Assembly (NCBI RefSeq): GCF_030064675.1
Contig: NZ_CP116413.1
Span: 1,087,001 to 1,151,000, forward strand
Source: Crossiella sp. CA-258035
GTDB lineage: Bacteria; Actinomycetota; Actinomycetes; Mycobacteriales; Pseudonocardiaceae
Length of the DNA stretch: 64,000 nucleotides
Direction of reading: 5' to 3'
Position 1 is the first letter of the stretch, and every line of letters starts with the position of its first letter. The position numbers and the translations under genes were made by a program. The notes beneath the pieces are model-generated. The model saw nothing but the letters and a program-made list of their open reading frames with translations. It was not told where the DNA came from and made no database searches. This document shows, in pieces, positions 17,353 to 27,592 of this stretch.

Positions 17353-18459
17353 TCAGTCCTCGTCGGACTGCTGCTGCTTGGCCATCTCCTTCTGCAGCTC
17401 CGCGATGGGGTCCTGGTCGGGGAAGACCAGCTTGTCCAGGCGGGTCAGCTTGGCGAAGGGGGACAGCGGTTTGCTGTAGGCCCAGGCCACCCGCAGGTGA
17501 CAGCCCATCTTGATCTTCGCGGCCTCGTTGGACAGGCCGAAGTCGATCAGGGTGAAGCCGCCCTCGATGGCGTGCCGGATGATCTGGTGGCCCATGAACC
17601 GGTGCACCGGGGTGCTGCCGATCAGCTCGTAGTCGGCGCCGCTGTAGGTGGACTCCAGCAGGTGGCCGCGTTCGGAGAGCATGTCGAAGCAGGCCAGCTG
17701 GTCACCGTGCCAGGTGAGCAGCAGCACGCTCTCCGCCAGCGCCGGGACCTCGCGGAAGTACTCGCCGGGCAGCAGGATCTGGTCGGGGTCCTGGTACTTG
17801 TGGTACAGGTTCAGCCACAGGCGTTCCATGTCCGCGGCCAGCTTCGGGCTGGGCCGGCCGCGGTGGGTCTCGAACCGGAAGCCGGCCGCCTCCACCCGGC
17901 GCGCGTCCCGCTTGGCGGTCTTGCGCGCCTTGGTCGGCAGGTCTGCCAGCCAGCCGTCCACATCGGCCCACGGCACGTCCAGCACCGCGTCCGGGAACTG
18001 GGCCACCCGGCGGAACCCGAGTCCGGCGAACCTGGGCGCGAACTCCGCCTCCGGGCCGGGGGACCAGAAGTCGCGCATCAGCAGGACCTTGGCGCCCAGC
18101 GCCCTGGCCTCCGCGGTCATCGCCTCGGCCAGCAGCGGCAGTGCCTCATCGACCACGGTTTCGTCGCGGAAGAGGAAACCGCAGCCGAGGTTGGCCGGGG
18201 AACCGGCGACGAACAACGGGACTTTGATATTGCGCCACACCTGGTAACGCAGGAACGCGCCGAAGGCGGCGGCCACCGGGTGGCCATCGCGTTCGACGGT
18301 GAAGAATCGGAGGTCCCCGTCGATCTCCATCCCGGTCAGCAAGTCAAGGTAAGCCGCAGACCGGGGTGGTTCCGGCAGAGTTAGTTTTGCCCATTCTGCC
18401 GGATCGACATCAATTTTCTTACTGGTTCGAACACGGAGTGTGCCCGTCTCAGCCGGCAT
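17353..18459 (-). CDS. GNAT/FemAB-like N-acyltransferase
   Basis: This 368-aa protein has the double-GNAT layout of FemAB-like or COG3146-like acyltransferases. The N-terminal half (about 40-170) ends in the RRVAQFPDAVLDVPW region. The C-terminal half (about 190-340) holds LLLTWHGDQLACFDML, YELIGSTPVHRFMGHQIIRHAIEGG and FDLG-like FGLSNEAAKIKMG. Such proteins transfer acyl or aminoacyl groups to an amine. Bacterial ceramide synthases also fall in this superfamily, which is notable beside an SPT-like enzyme. The start overlaps the end of the upstream flavoprotein gene by 11 nt, and GAGG precedes the ATG. The substrate is unknown. Confidence 0.72.
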   Translation of the reverse strand: MPAETGTLRVRTSKKIDVDPAEWAKLTLPEPPRSAAYLDLLTGMEIDGDLRFFTVERDGHPVAAAFGAFLRYQVWRNIKVPLFVAGSPANLGCGFLFRDETVVDEALPLLAEAMTAEARALGAKVLLMRDFWSPGPEAEFAPRFAGLGFRRVAQFPDAVLDVPWADVDGWLADLPTKARKTAKRDARRVEAAGFRFETHRGRPSPKLAADMERLWLNLYHKYQDPDQILLPGEYFREVPALAESVLLLTWHGDQLACFDMLSERGHLLESTYSGADYELIGSTPVHRFMGHQIIRHAIEGGFTLIDFGLSNEAAKIKMGCHLRVAWAYSKPLSPFAKLTRLDKLVFPDQDPIAELQKEMAKQQQSDED

Positions 18460-18967
18460 AGCGGGCCTCGGTCTCGGCGAACAGCCGGGCCACGTTGACC
18501 TCCTCGCGCGCGTCCACCGCTTCCTCGATGTACCGCTTCTGGTCGAGCACGAAGGCCGCGTCCACGGTGATCCGGTACAGGGTGAGCCCCTCGGCCTGCT
18601 TGAAGAAGGCGAACTCCTCCTCCAGCGGGTCGATCAGCAGGTCGCCTGTCCGCTTGAGGAAGAGCAGAAGCTGCTGGTCATCGTCTTCTACGGCGGTCGC
18701 GGTGCCGCTGAACTGGACCCCGTCGGCCTCGTCGGAGGTGATCGTGGAGTTGTAGATCACCCCGGCCACCCTGGGGTCGCCGGCGATGGCCAGGCCGTGC
18801 CGGGAGTCGTTCTGGGAGGCGAAGTAGAGGTAGTTGGGCGCGGCGGGCGCGAAGGCCAGCGCGGCCGCCCACGGCCCGGCGGGGTCCACCGTGGCCAGCG
18901 TCACGTACCGGTTGTCCCGCAAAATCGAGATTGCCCGGTCCGTGGCTTCGGTGAATTCTTGACCCAC
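18449..18967 (-). CDS. Pyridoxamine 5'-phosphate oxidase-family flavin-binding protein
   Basis: The 172-aa protein has the split-barrel FMN/F420-binding fold, with the opening helix TEATDRAISIL, strand RYVTLATVDPAGPWAAALAF and YLYFASQNDSRHGLAI. Members reduce or oxidise small molecules with FMN or F420, or degrade heme. The start is GTG 18967, not the upstream ATG at 18988: CCAGGAGGGG lies a few nt before the GTG and nothing resembling a ribosome site precedes the ATG. It is the first gene of a two-gene operon with the acyltransferase and diverges from the methyltransferase gene. Confidence 0.75.
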   Translation of the reverse strand: MGQEFTEATDRAISILRDNRYVTLATVDPAGPWAAALAFAPAAPNYLYFASQNDSRHGLAIAGDPRVAGVIYNSTITSDEADGVQFSGTATAVEDDDQQLLLFLKRTGDLLIDPLEEEFAFFKQAEGLTLYRITVDAAFVLDQKRYIEEAVDAREEVNVARLFAETEARYAG

Positions 18968-19086
18968 AACCCCTCCTGGGAACTTCATGCGTGTTGATAA
19001 ACCGCGCGGATTTCGCTTGAATGCTACTGGGTTCAACACCGGCGCGCCAGGATCCCGGTGTATGTGATCACAACGGGAAGGTTGTC

Positions 19087-19926
19087 ATGACGGGTGTCTC
19101 CATTGATCGGGATGTGCTGGCCGGACTGGTGCCGCTGCTGCGGTGCCCGGCCTGCTCGAACGCGGCCCTGACGATGGCTTCTCGAGGCTTGGACTGCGAT
19201 TCCTGTGGGCACAAAGCCCCATTTGTCGATGGTGTTCTCGATCTCGTCGCTAATTCTTCTGGTCCTATCTCTGCCGGTGACAAACCGTACGAGGGCCTCA
19301 ACGCCAAGCTCTACGGCTGGCTGATGAGCAGCCCGACCAGGCAGCGGCTGGACTCCTGGCTGCTCGGCCTGGACGTCAAGCGCTACTACCGGGAGATGGC
19401 CGACCGCATCGCCGGTCTGCCGGACGGCCCGATCCTGGAGATCCCGGCAGGCAACGGCCCGCTGATCAAGCAGGCCGCCGGGTACCGCGACCGCGGCCCG
19501 TGGATCTTCGCCGACCTGTCCTGGCACCTGCTCAAGCAGCTGGCGGCCAAGCTGGAGGCGGTGGGCGCCAAGAAGCACCTGGTGATCCGCGCGGACGCGT
19601 GCGCGCTGCCGATCGCCGACGGCGCGATGGCCGGCGCGGTGTCGATGTTCGGCATCCACTGCTTCCACGACAAGCCCGCGGTCTTCGGCGAGCTGCGCCG
19701 GGTGGTCGCCGACGAGGGCCAGATCGCGGTCAGCACGCTGACCACCGACGGCCACAAGCTCTCGCAGTACTACCACCAGATGAGCCAGAAGGACGGCACC
19801 TTCGCGCCGGACAACTCCTGGGCCGAGATCTCCGGCGCCGCCCGCAGCCAGGGCCTCGAGCTGCACGGCACCACCGGGCTCGGTTCGGCCAGGGTGTTCA
19901 CCGCGCGCCCGAAGGTGCACAGCTAG
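19087..19926 (+). CDS. Zinc-ribbon class I SAM methyltransferase
   Basis: The 279-aa protein begins with a four-cysteine Trm112-like zinc ribbon (CPACSN ... CDSCGH, about residues 17-41) joined to a Rossmann methyltransferase. The SAM motif I is ILEIPAGNGPLI, motif II is FADLSWHLLKQL, and motif IV lies near MFGIHCFHDKPAV. The layout resembles RlmA-type and small-molecule methyltransferases. ATG 19087 has GGGAAGG upstream. It diverges from the flavoprotein/acyltransferase operon over a 119-nt gap that carries a GTGTTGA/TCAACAC pair, so joint regulation is plausible. Confidence 0.8.
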   Translation: MTGVSIDRDVLAGLVPLLRCPACSNAALTMASRGLDCDSCGHKAPFVDGVLDLVANSSGPISAGDKPYEGLNAKLYGWLMSSPTRQRLDSWLLGLDVKRYYREMADRIAGLPDGPILEIPAGNGPLIKQAAGYRDRGPWIFADLSWHLLKQLAAKLEAVGAKKHLVIRADACALPIADGAMAGAVSMFGIHCFHDKPAVFGELRRVVADEGQIAVSTLTTDGHKLSQYYHQMSQKDGTFAPDNSWAEISGAARSQGLELHGTTGLGSARVFTARPKVHS

Positions 19927-19968
19927 ACCCTCCTCCCCGGTGGCCCCGCCCAGCCACCCAAGAGAAAA

Positions 19969-20007
19969 AAGGGGCGTTCCCGTCATCGCCCGACGGGAAC
20001 GCCCCTT
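19969..20007. terminator. Bidirectional intrinsic terminator
   Basis: A perfect 16-bp stem (AAGGGGCGTTCCCGTC at 19969-19984 with its complement at 19992-20007) and a 7-nt loop lie between convergent genes. On the minus strand it is followed by TTTTTT, so it is strongest for the XRE-NB-ARC regulator gene; the + side ends in the weaker CTTCTCCT. Confidence 0.92.
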
Positions 20008-20043
20008 CTCCTGCTCAGCTAACCGCTACCACCCGGCCAACGG

Positions 20044-21819
20044 CTACGACGAGGCGTAGCGCTGGGCGGGAGCCGCCGCGTGCGCGATGTTGCCCAGCGC
20101 CGCCGCCTCTCCCATCCGGCTGCCGATCTCCCGGAACACCGCGGCCGACCGCAGGTAGTGGTCGACCCCTTCCTGGTGTCGCTGCAACCGCTCGTTGGCG
20201 GTGCCCAAGTAGAGCAGCACGTAGCCTTCCTTGCGCTTGTCACCGAGTCGCCTCGCCAGCACCAGCGCCTGGCGGAGCAGCCGGAGGGCGTGACCCTCCT
20301 GCGGCACCGAGGCGAGGTCCGGCCCGCTGACCTGCTCCTCGGGGGAGGGGCGCAGTTCCCTGGCGGCGAACCGCCCGGAGACCGTGGTCGGCTTGGGCTG
20401 TTCGTAGACGCTGCTGATGCTGATCGCGGTGTGGATCAGCCAGTCCAGCAGCCGGTTCTCCGCGGCGAACCGGGCGACGGGGTCACTTTCCTCCCGCAGC
20501 CGGTCCTCGGCGAAGGCCCGCACCACCTCGTGACAGGTGTAGTTCTCCGAGTCGCCGATCGGGGTGATCAGCCCACTCACCGCGAGCTCGTTGAGCAGCG
20601 CGGTGGCTTCGGTGGAGGTGCACTCGGTGAGCACGCTGGTCATCTCCGCGCAGTACCGGCTCTCCGGAGAGAGGGCCAGCCTGCGCAACGCCAGCTGGGC
20701 GGCGGGTCGCAGCAACCGGTACGCCACGGCGAGTGCCGCGTGCACCTGCACGCTGCCCCGCACGGTCGGTGCGATCCGCCTGCCCACCTCGAGCAGCCGC
20801 TTGCTCAGCTCGACGGCGGGCAGTTGGGGATGTGCGGCCAGCATGCCGCCGACCAACCGCAGTGCCAGGGGCAGTCGCCCGCACAGGCGGGCGAGGTGGC
20901 GAAGCTGCTCCTGCTGGGCGGTTGCCCGGTGCGGTCCCACGGCGCGGCCCAGCACGGCCATCGCCTCGTGTTCGGCCAGCGGTTCGACCTGCAGGCGCTG
21001 CACCGCGGTGAGTCCGGTCAGCGGCTGCCTGCTGGTGATCATCACCAGGCAGGTCGAGCTGACCGGGAGCAGTGGCTGGACCTGCGCTTCGCTGACCGCG
21101 TTGTCCAGCACGATCAGCGCCCGCCTGCCGTGCAGCAACGAGCGGTAGAGGCGCGCCCGCGCCTCCAGCTCGGTGGGGATCCCGTCCCTCGGCACACCGA
21201 GTGCGCCGAGCAGCATCCCCATGGCGGCCCCCGGGTGCAGCGGGCGATCGCTGTTGGCCCGGAGGTTGACGAAGAACTGACCACCAGGGAAGTCCCTGGT
21301 CAACTGCTTGGCCAAGGTGACGGCCAATGCGGTGGTGCCGACTCCGGTGGGTCCGGAGAGCACCACGGTCCTCGGCGCGGACGCGCGTGACGCCCTTGCC
21401 ATGGCTCGCAGCCAGTCCAGATCGGCGCTGCGGCCGGTCAGCTCCTCGGTGGTCTTCGGTAGTTCCAGGCTGCCGAACGCGGCACGTGCTACCCCAGAAG
21501 TGCCGTGCGCCGGCAGTACGGTCGGCCTGTCCCCATGACGGCTCAACCGGAAGCGTCCTGCCCTGGCGGCCCGCTCGAACTCCCTCAGCTCGTCGCCGGC
21601 CAACCGCAACGTCGCAGCCAGTGCCCCTACGGTGCGCTGTTGCGGTCCCCTCGCTCTCCCCCTCTCCAGATCACTGATCGTTCGTACGCTCAACCCCGAG
21701 CACATCGCCAGATCTTCCTGGGTCAGGCCGTTGGCTCGCCGGTGCCGCAGGAGCATTCCCCCGAAGTCTCCTGACGTTAAGCGAACCTCATCGGGTGTTG
21801 AATTTTGAACTGTTGACAT
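20044..21819 (-). CDS. XRE-NB-ARC-TPR regulator (AfsR-like architecture) with altered P-loop
   Basis: The 591-aa protein has an XRE helix-turn-helix (about 18-75, GLTQEDLAMCSGLSVRTISDLERG), an NB-ARC ATPase (about 120-430) and a C-terminal TPR-like part (from about 520). The P-loop is GPTGVGTTALA, with Thr162 where the Walker A lysine is expected; the codon (ACC) is clear in the sequence. The Walker B-like RRALIVLDNA and the LPLALRLVGG motif are intact. It probably controls the adjacent biosynthetic genes. GGAGGAAGG precedes ATG 21819, which fixes the start. The minus-strand terminator lies just after its stop. Confidence 0.82.
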   Translation of the reverse strand: MSTVQNSTPDEVRLTSGDFGGMLLRHRRANGLTQEDLAMCSGLSVRTISDLERGRARGPQQRTVGALAATLRLAGDELREFERAARAGRFRLSRHGDRPTVLPAHGTSGVARAAFGSLELPKTTEELTGRSADLDWLRAMARASRASAPRTVVLSGPTGVGTTALAVTLAKQLTRDFPGGQFFVNLRANSDRPLHPGAAMGMLLGALGVPRDGIPTELEARARLYRSLLHGRRALIVLDNAVSEAQVQPLLPVSSTCLVMITSRQPLTGLTAVQRLQVEPLAEHEAMAVLGRAVGPHRATAQQEQLRHLARLCGRLPLALRLVGGMLAAHPQLPAVELSKRLLEVGRRIAPTVRGSVQVHAALAVAYRLLRPAAQLALRRLALSPESRYCAEMTSVLTECTSTEATALLNELAVSGLITPIGDSENYTCHEVVRAFAEDRLREESDPVARFAAENRLLDWLIHTAISISSVYEQPKPTTVSGRFAARELRPSPEEQVSGPDLASVPQEGHALRLLRQALVLARRLGDKRKEGYVLLYLGTANERLQRHQEGVDHYLRSAAVFREIGSRMGEAAALGNIAHAAAPAQRYASS

Positions 21820-22181
21820 CCTTCCTCCCGGTGCGCGCTGCGGCAATCGGGCTGACGGGCACCCCGAACTGGTCGACCACCGGGCCCCGGTGGTGATCGA
21901 CCTGCCGCCCCATAGCCAGTCTGGACGCTGTGTCGCAACCCCCGCCAGTGCGTTGACAAAAGCTCAAATGAAGCTGCGCCGTCTCACCTGAATCACGTAA
22001 TCATGAACCCTGTCCTGTGACACAGGGTGACTCGCGAGCGTCTGACCGGCCGTAGTGCAGGTCCTGAGCGATCTTGCCTGGTGGCGGTTGCGGCTGATCA
22101 AGGCGTGGGCAAACGCTGGCGGTCCGGAAGTGGTCAGCCCGGGTCGCCCGTTTGGACGGACCGTTTGGCTGCACGATCGAG
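21820..22181. other. 362-nt gap between two regulator genes
   Basis: No supported gene was found. It carries the upstream region of the XRE-NB-ARC gene and, at 22007-22028, an inverted repeat ACCCTGT-(8 nt)-ACAGGGT that could be an operator or a weak terminator for the LuxR gene. A short direct repeat CCGTTTGG occurs twice near 22149-22170. A TTGACA-like element at 21954 has no convincing -10. Confidence 0.4.
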
Positions 22182-25076
22182 CTAACTCGGAAGATCCACC
22201 AGATCGGTCCGCGAGGCCAGACCGAGCTTGCGGAGCACCTTGGCCACGTGCTGCTCGACCGTGCGCGGGGACAGGAAGAGCACCTCGGCGATCTCCCGGT
22301 TGGTCCGGCCGTGGGTCAGCAGCCGGGCCACATCCCGCTCCCTCGGCGACAGCTCCGGCCCGTAGCCCCGCCTGCCCCGCCGGGCCTGCGCGGCGGGCGC
22401 GGGCGCGGTCAGGCCGTGTTCGCGCAGGTGGCGACGGCAGCTGGCGGCATCCCGCGCCGCGCCGAGCCGGTCGAAGGCGGCGGCGGCCTCGGTCAGCTCG
22501 TCCACCGCGGGCTCCCCGGCCACCAGCCGCAGCCGGGCGGCCTCCTGCCTGGCCTGCGCGGCCAGGTAGGGGTTGGGCAGCTCGGCGTAGGCGGCCGCGG
22601 CGGCGTTGAGCGCCTCGGCGCCCGCGGACAACCGGCCGCGGGCGCCCAGCAGCAGGCCCTGCCCGGCCAGCGCGGCCGCGGCGGCCAGCGGCGCGTCCTT
22701 GCCCTCGGTCTCGGCGGTGAAGGTGGCCAGCAGCTCCGCGGCCGCCGGGAGCTGGCCGGTGTTGATCCTGGCCTGCAGGGCGACCGGCAGGAGTTCGGCG
22801 GCCCAGAGCCAGACGCCCTTGCGGCGCACGATGGACAGGCCCAGCTCGGCGTGCGCCAGCGCGGCCTCGTGCTCGGCCCTGGACAGCTGCATCTGGGTGT
22901 AGGCGGCGGCCGCGACCATGATCACCGGGGTGAACGCGTCCTCCGGGGTGTCCAGCCCGGTGGCGCCCAGGTGCGCCTCGGCCTCCGGCCACTCGCCCCT
23001 GGCCACCGCGAGCTGGCCGAGCACCAGGGACAGCTCGGTGGCCACCGGCCGCAGGTCGCGGTAGTCCTCCAGCAGCCGGGCGCAGCGCTCGGCCAGGCCG
23101 TCCCAGCGGCCGGTGGAGAAGTCCAGCCTGGCCGCGGTGGCCCGGCCGACGCTGACGATGAACGGCAGGTTGACCTCGGTGGCCATCCGCAGCCCCGGGT
23201 CCAGCCAGGCGCGGGCCTCCCGGTAGTGGCCGGTGGTCGCGAACGAGTCGCCGAGGTTGCAGTAGGCCCTGGTCAGGTGCTGCTTCCCGGCCTCGGTGGC
23301 GGCCTGCCGGGGTAGCCGCTCCAGGTCCGGCCGGACTCCGCCGTCGCCGAGCAGGACCCGGGAGCCGAGCTGGTTGGCGAGCAGGTTGAGGGTGAGGTCC
23401 GGGTCGGTGGCCGTAGACCCGCTCGCGGGGTCGAGAGTTGACCCGGTCTCGATGACTTCTTGAACTTTCGCCATCCAGCGCAGGTTCTCCCGCACCGCGA
23501 CCGTGCCGCGGAATGGCTGGGCCAGCACGGACATCGCCTTGGCGCCCAGCGCGGAGCGCACGCCCACCTCCTCGATGGCCATCGCGATGTCCCGGCGCCC
23601 CTCCTCGAGGCCGCCGGCCTCGCGGACCAGCAGGAAACCCAGGTTCATCCGGGTGGCGCCGCGGGCGGCGGGGGACAGGCGCGGGTCGTCGAGCACCCGG
23701 CGCAGCACCGCGGTCACGTCCAGCTGCTCCACCCCGCGCACCGCGGCCGCGCCGAGCTTGCCGGCCAGCCGGTCCATGTCCGCGGTGGACAGCTCGGGCA
23801 GCTCGACCAGCTGCTGGTACAGCTCGGTGGCCAGCCCGGCCTCACCCACCGCGGCGGCGTGGTCCGCGGCCGCCTCGCAGTGCCGCCGCCAGCCCTCGCG
23901 GTCGCCGGACTCCTTGCTGTGCCTGGCCAGCTGCACCCACGGCGTGGGCTCGGCCGCGGCCAGCTGGGTGGCCGCGCGGGCGTGCAGCTGCCGCCGGTCC
24001 GGGCCGGGAATGGTGTCGTAGACGGCCTCCTGGGCCAGCGCGTGCCGGAAGCCGTAGCGGCGGCCGGGCAGCTCGTGCAGCACCACCCCGGCCAGCGCCT
24101 GCACCAGCGCGGTGCCCACCTCGGCAGGCGTCATCCCGGCGACCGCGGCCAGCAGGTCCTCCTCGGCGGGCACGCCGAGCACGGCGGCGGCGCGCACGAT
24201 CCGGGCGGCCAGCGGGTCCAGCGCGGCCAGCCGCTCGGTGGTGGCCTCGCGCAGCAGCACCGGCACCCGCAGGTGGTCCAGCAGGCGGCGCGCGGTCGCG
24301 GTGCGCACCTCGCCCGCGGTGTCCCGCAGCGCGTGCAGGGCCTCCTCCACCACGAACGGGATGCCCGCGGTGCGCTCGTGCAGCCGGGCGGCGAAGCCGG
24401 CCGCGGGCAGTGGGGTGCCAAGGATTGCGCTGGCCAGCTCGTGCACCCCGGCCACGTCCAGCGGGGCCAGCCGGAGCACCGCGGCGCTGACCCCGTGCGC
24501 GGGCCGGAACGCGCTGCCGAGCAGGGCGCCGCCCAGGTCCTCGCGGCGGTAGGTGACCACCAGGGACAGCTCCGGCGGCGGGCTGGCCACCAGGAACCGC
24601 AGCAGATCCCGGCTGCTGTCATCGCCCCAGTGCAGGTCCTCCAGCACCAGCAGGGTGGGCCCGGCCGCGATCAGCAGTTCGCGCACCGCGCGGAAGAGCC
24701 GGTGCCGCTCACCGGCGGGATCGCCCAGCGGCTCGGGCTGGGGCGGCAGCCGGTGCGCGATCTCCGGCAGCAGCGGTCGCAGCACCCCGGTGACCGGGTT
24801 GAGCCCGGTGCCGACCCGGTTGCCCAGCGCGCCGAGGGCCTCCAGCACCGGGCCGTACGGGAAGGGCTCGCGCAGCGGCTGGCAGTGTCCGAGCAGCACC
24901 GGGATCCGGCTGGTGGCCAGCAGTTCGCCGAGCAGCCGGGTCTTGCCGATGCCCGCCTCGCCCTCGACCAGCACCAGTGCCGGCGGCCTGGCCACCGCCT
25001 CGGCCAGGATGCCCAGCTCGCGGTGCCGGCCGACGAGCACCGGTGAGCTGGTGCGCAGGCCGTTGTCCCTCGCCAT
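22182..25076 (-). CDS. Large ATP-binding LuxR-family regulator (LAL)
   Basis: This 964-aa protein has an intact N-terminal AAA/STAND ATPase (LVGRHRELGILAEAV, Walker A EGEAGIGKTRLL, Walker B TLLVLEDLHWGDD, about residues 12-160). A long helical middle part follows, and then a C-terminal LuxR helix-turn-helix (LSPRERDVARLLTHGRTNREIAEVLFLSPRTVEQHV, split here only by the reader). LAL proteins are typical pathway-specific activators of actinomycete secondary metabolism. The start at ATG 25076 has GGGGAG upstream. It lies beside the XRE-NB-ARC regulator and may act on the locus at 16-20 kb. Confidence 0.9.
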   Translation of the reverse strand: MARDNGLRTSSPVLVGRHRELGILAEAVARPPALVLVEGEAGIGKTRLLGELLATSRIPVLLGHCQPLREPFPYGPVLEALGALGNRVGTGLNPVTGVLRPLLPEIAHRLPPQPEPLGDPAGERHRLFRAVRELLIAAGPTLLVLEDLHWGDDSSRDLLRFLVASPPPELSLVVTYRREDLGGALLGSAFRPAHGVSAAVLRLAPLDVAGVHELASAILGTPLPAAGFAARLHERTAGIPFVVEEALHALRDTAGEVRTATARRLLDHLRVPVLLREATTERLAALDPLAARIVRAAAVLGVPAEEDLLAAVAGMTPAEVGTALVQALAGVVLHELPGRRYGFRHALAQEAVYDTIPGPDRRQLHARAATQLAAAEPTPWVQLARHSKESGDREGWRRHCEAAADHAAAVGEAGLATELYQQLVELPELSTADMDRLAGKLGAAAVRGVEQLDVTAVLRRVLDDPRLSPAARGATRMNLGFLLVREAGGLEEGRRDIAMAIEEVGVRSALGAKAMSVLAQPFRGTVAVRENLRWMAKVQEVIETGSTLDPASGSTATDPDLTLNLLANQLGSRVLLGDGGVRPDLERLPRQAATEAGKQHLTRAYCNLGDSFATTGHYREARAWLDPGLRMATEVNLPFIVSVGRATAARLDFSTGRWDGLAERCARLLEDYRDLRPVATELSLVLGQLAVARGEWPEAEAHLGATGLDTPEDAFTPVIMVAAAAYTQMQLSRAEHEAALAHAELGLSIVRRKGVWLWAAELLPVALQARINTGQLPAAAELLATFTAETEGKDAPLAAAAALAGQGLLLGARGRLSAGAEALNAAAAAYAELPNPYLAAQARQEAARLRLVAGEPAVDELTEAAAAFDRLGAARDAASCRRHLREHGLTAPAPAAQARRGRRGYGPELSPRERDVARLLTHGRTNREIAEVLFLSPRTVEQHVAKVLRKLGLASRTDLVDLPS

Positions 25077-25266
25077 CGCACGCTCCCCAGGTGTGTGAAC
25101 CAATGGCTATCTTCGCTGGTCCGGCCCGTTCGTGCGTCCCTCCGGTCGACGGGTTTTCAGTGAGTACCGGCCGAAGGAAACTGAAACGGCTGTGAAGCCA
25201 TTGTTTCCGCTTACCCTGCGAATCGGTGGCCACCGACGATTTCCCTGCAATCGGAAGGCTGAGCAC

Positions 25267-26418
<1,152 letters not shown>

Positions 26419-26423
26419 AATTT

Positions 26424-26467
26424 CACTTCGCCGCGTTCGCCATTTCTTGGGCGAACGCGGCGAAGTG
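26424..26467. terminator. Long hairpin between convergent protease and XRE-like genes
   Basis: An 18-bp perfect stem (CACTTCGCCGCGTTCGCC at 26424-26441 pairing with 26450-26467) with an 8-nt loop starts 6 nt after the protease stop. It has no T-run, which is common for actinomycete bidirectional terminators. Confidence 0.75.
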
Positions 26468-26469
26468 GC

Positions 26470-27405
26470 TCAGTTCCATTCCCAGCGCAGCCCGACAATT
26501 CCGGCCGGCACGTCCAGCGCGACCAGGTGCGCGGTGCGGAAGGCCCCGATCCACACGTCCTGCCGTCCCACCTCGGCAGACCACAGACCGTGCCGATAGG
26601 TCTGGAAGCACCGGCTGGGCACCGCGTCCCGGTGGAACTCCACCTGGGCCACGTACTCCCGCACCGGCCGCCGGAACCGGTGCAGCCTGCTCGCCGATGC
26701 CTGCCCGGCGGGCCAGACCACCTCGTACTCCAGCACCGCGGTGTCCCCGGTGCGCAGCATCCGGTCCAGGATCAGCTCGGTGACCACCAGCTGGCCGTCC
26801 GGCCCGACCCGGTTGCGGCCCAGGCGGCAGGACCGCCGGGGCGCCACCACCGGGGCCGCGCCCTCGCCGAGGTAGGTCACCGCGCACCGGTCCACCCCGT
26901 CCACCTCGGCCCTGATCACCGCGCGCACCGTGCTGGCCCCGTCCACCCCGTGCTCGTCCACGGAGTGCGTCTCCTGCAGGCTCAGGTAGGTCAGCTGCTC
27001 CTCGGTGGGCGCGCCCAGCGTCTCCAGCAGCCCGGTCAGCGTGGCCGCGTCCTCCCACAGGGTGTCCAGCGGCCGCACCGGGAAGGTCCGGCTCAGCCAG
27101 CGCCCGCGCGGCCGGCGCGGCCCGAGCAGGCCGAGCAGGGTCTGCCGGGGCAGCCCGAGCACCTCCTCCAGCACGCCGACCGCGGCCAGCGACTCCCGCC
27201 GCTCCGGCTGGCTGCGGCCGCGCCGCCAGTAGCTGAGCGTGGACAGGCTGACCCGGACCCCTCGCTGGGCCAGCCTGCGTTGCAACGAGTCGAGACTGAG
27301 CCCGCTGCGCTCGATCGCGTCGTTCAGCGCGGCCGGGAAGTTCTCCAGCACGGTGGGGGCTTCACCGGCACGGGGGGCGGGCAGCGGGAACGAGCTCAGG
27401 CGCAT
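26470..27405 (-). CDS. XRE-like helix-turn-helix protein of unknown function
   Basis: The 311-aa protein has an N-terminal HTH (about residues 25-75, LSLDSLQRRLAQRGVRVSLSTLSYWRRGRSQPERRE) and a C-terminal region of about 220 residues that I do not recognise, rich in beta-like segments (VRAVIRAEVDGVDRCAVTYLGEG). It diverges from the iron-regulated isochorismate synthase operon. An in-frame GTG at 27414 is an alternative start; neither has a clear ribosome site. A regulatory role is likely from the HTH, but the target is unknown. Confidence 0.6.
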   Translation of the reverse strand: MRLSSFPLPAPRAGEAPTVLENFPAALNDAIERSGLSLDSLQRRLAQRGVRVSLSTLSYWRRGRSQPERRESLAAVGVLEEVLGLPRQTLLGLLGPRRPRGRWLSRTFPVRPLDTLWEDAATLTGLLETLGAPTEEQLTYLSLQETHSVDEHGVDGASTVRAVIRAEVDGVDRCAVTYLGEGAAPVVAPRRSCRLGRNRVGPDGQLVVTELILDRMLRTGDTAVLEYEVVWPAGQASASRLHRFRRPVREYVAQVEFHRDAVPSRCFQTYRHGLWSAEVGRQDVWIGAFRTAHLVALDVPAGIVGLRWEWN

Positions 27406-27547
27406 GGCCGTCACTGTCCGGCCGGGCCGGAGCGGCGAACAATCCGGAACCCACTAGGTAGGGGGTACGCGACTATTGCGCGCTCGTGATCAGTATCACC
27501 CAGACGGGTGGTAGTTGGGGCCGCTCAGCAGACTAGGTTCTACTAAC

Positions 27548-27566
27548 GAAGGTTAGCCTTCCCTTA
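27548..27566 (+). promoter_or_regulatory. IdeR/DmdR-type iron box
   Basis: GAAGGTTAGCCTTCCCTTA matches the actinobacterial iron-box consensus TTAGGTTAGGCTAACCTAA at roughly 13 to 14 of 19 positions, including the central GGTTAG core. It lies 27 nt before the isochorismate synthase start and just downstream of a TAGGTT -10-like element (27534-27539). Iron repression of the operon is inferred. Confidence 0.7.
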
Positions 27567-27592
27567 TCAGGCAGTTGACGAAGTGAGGACGC

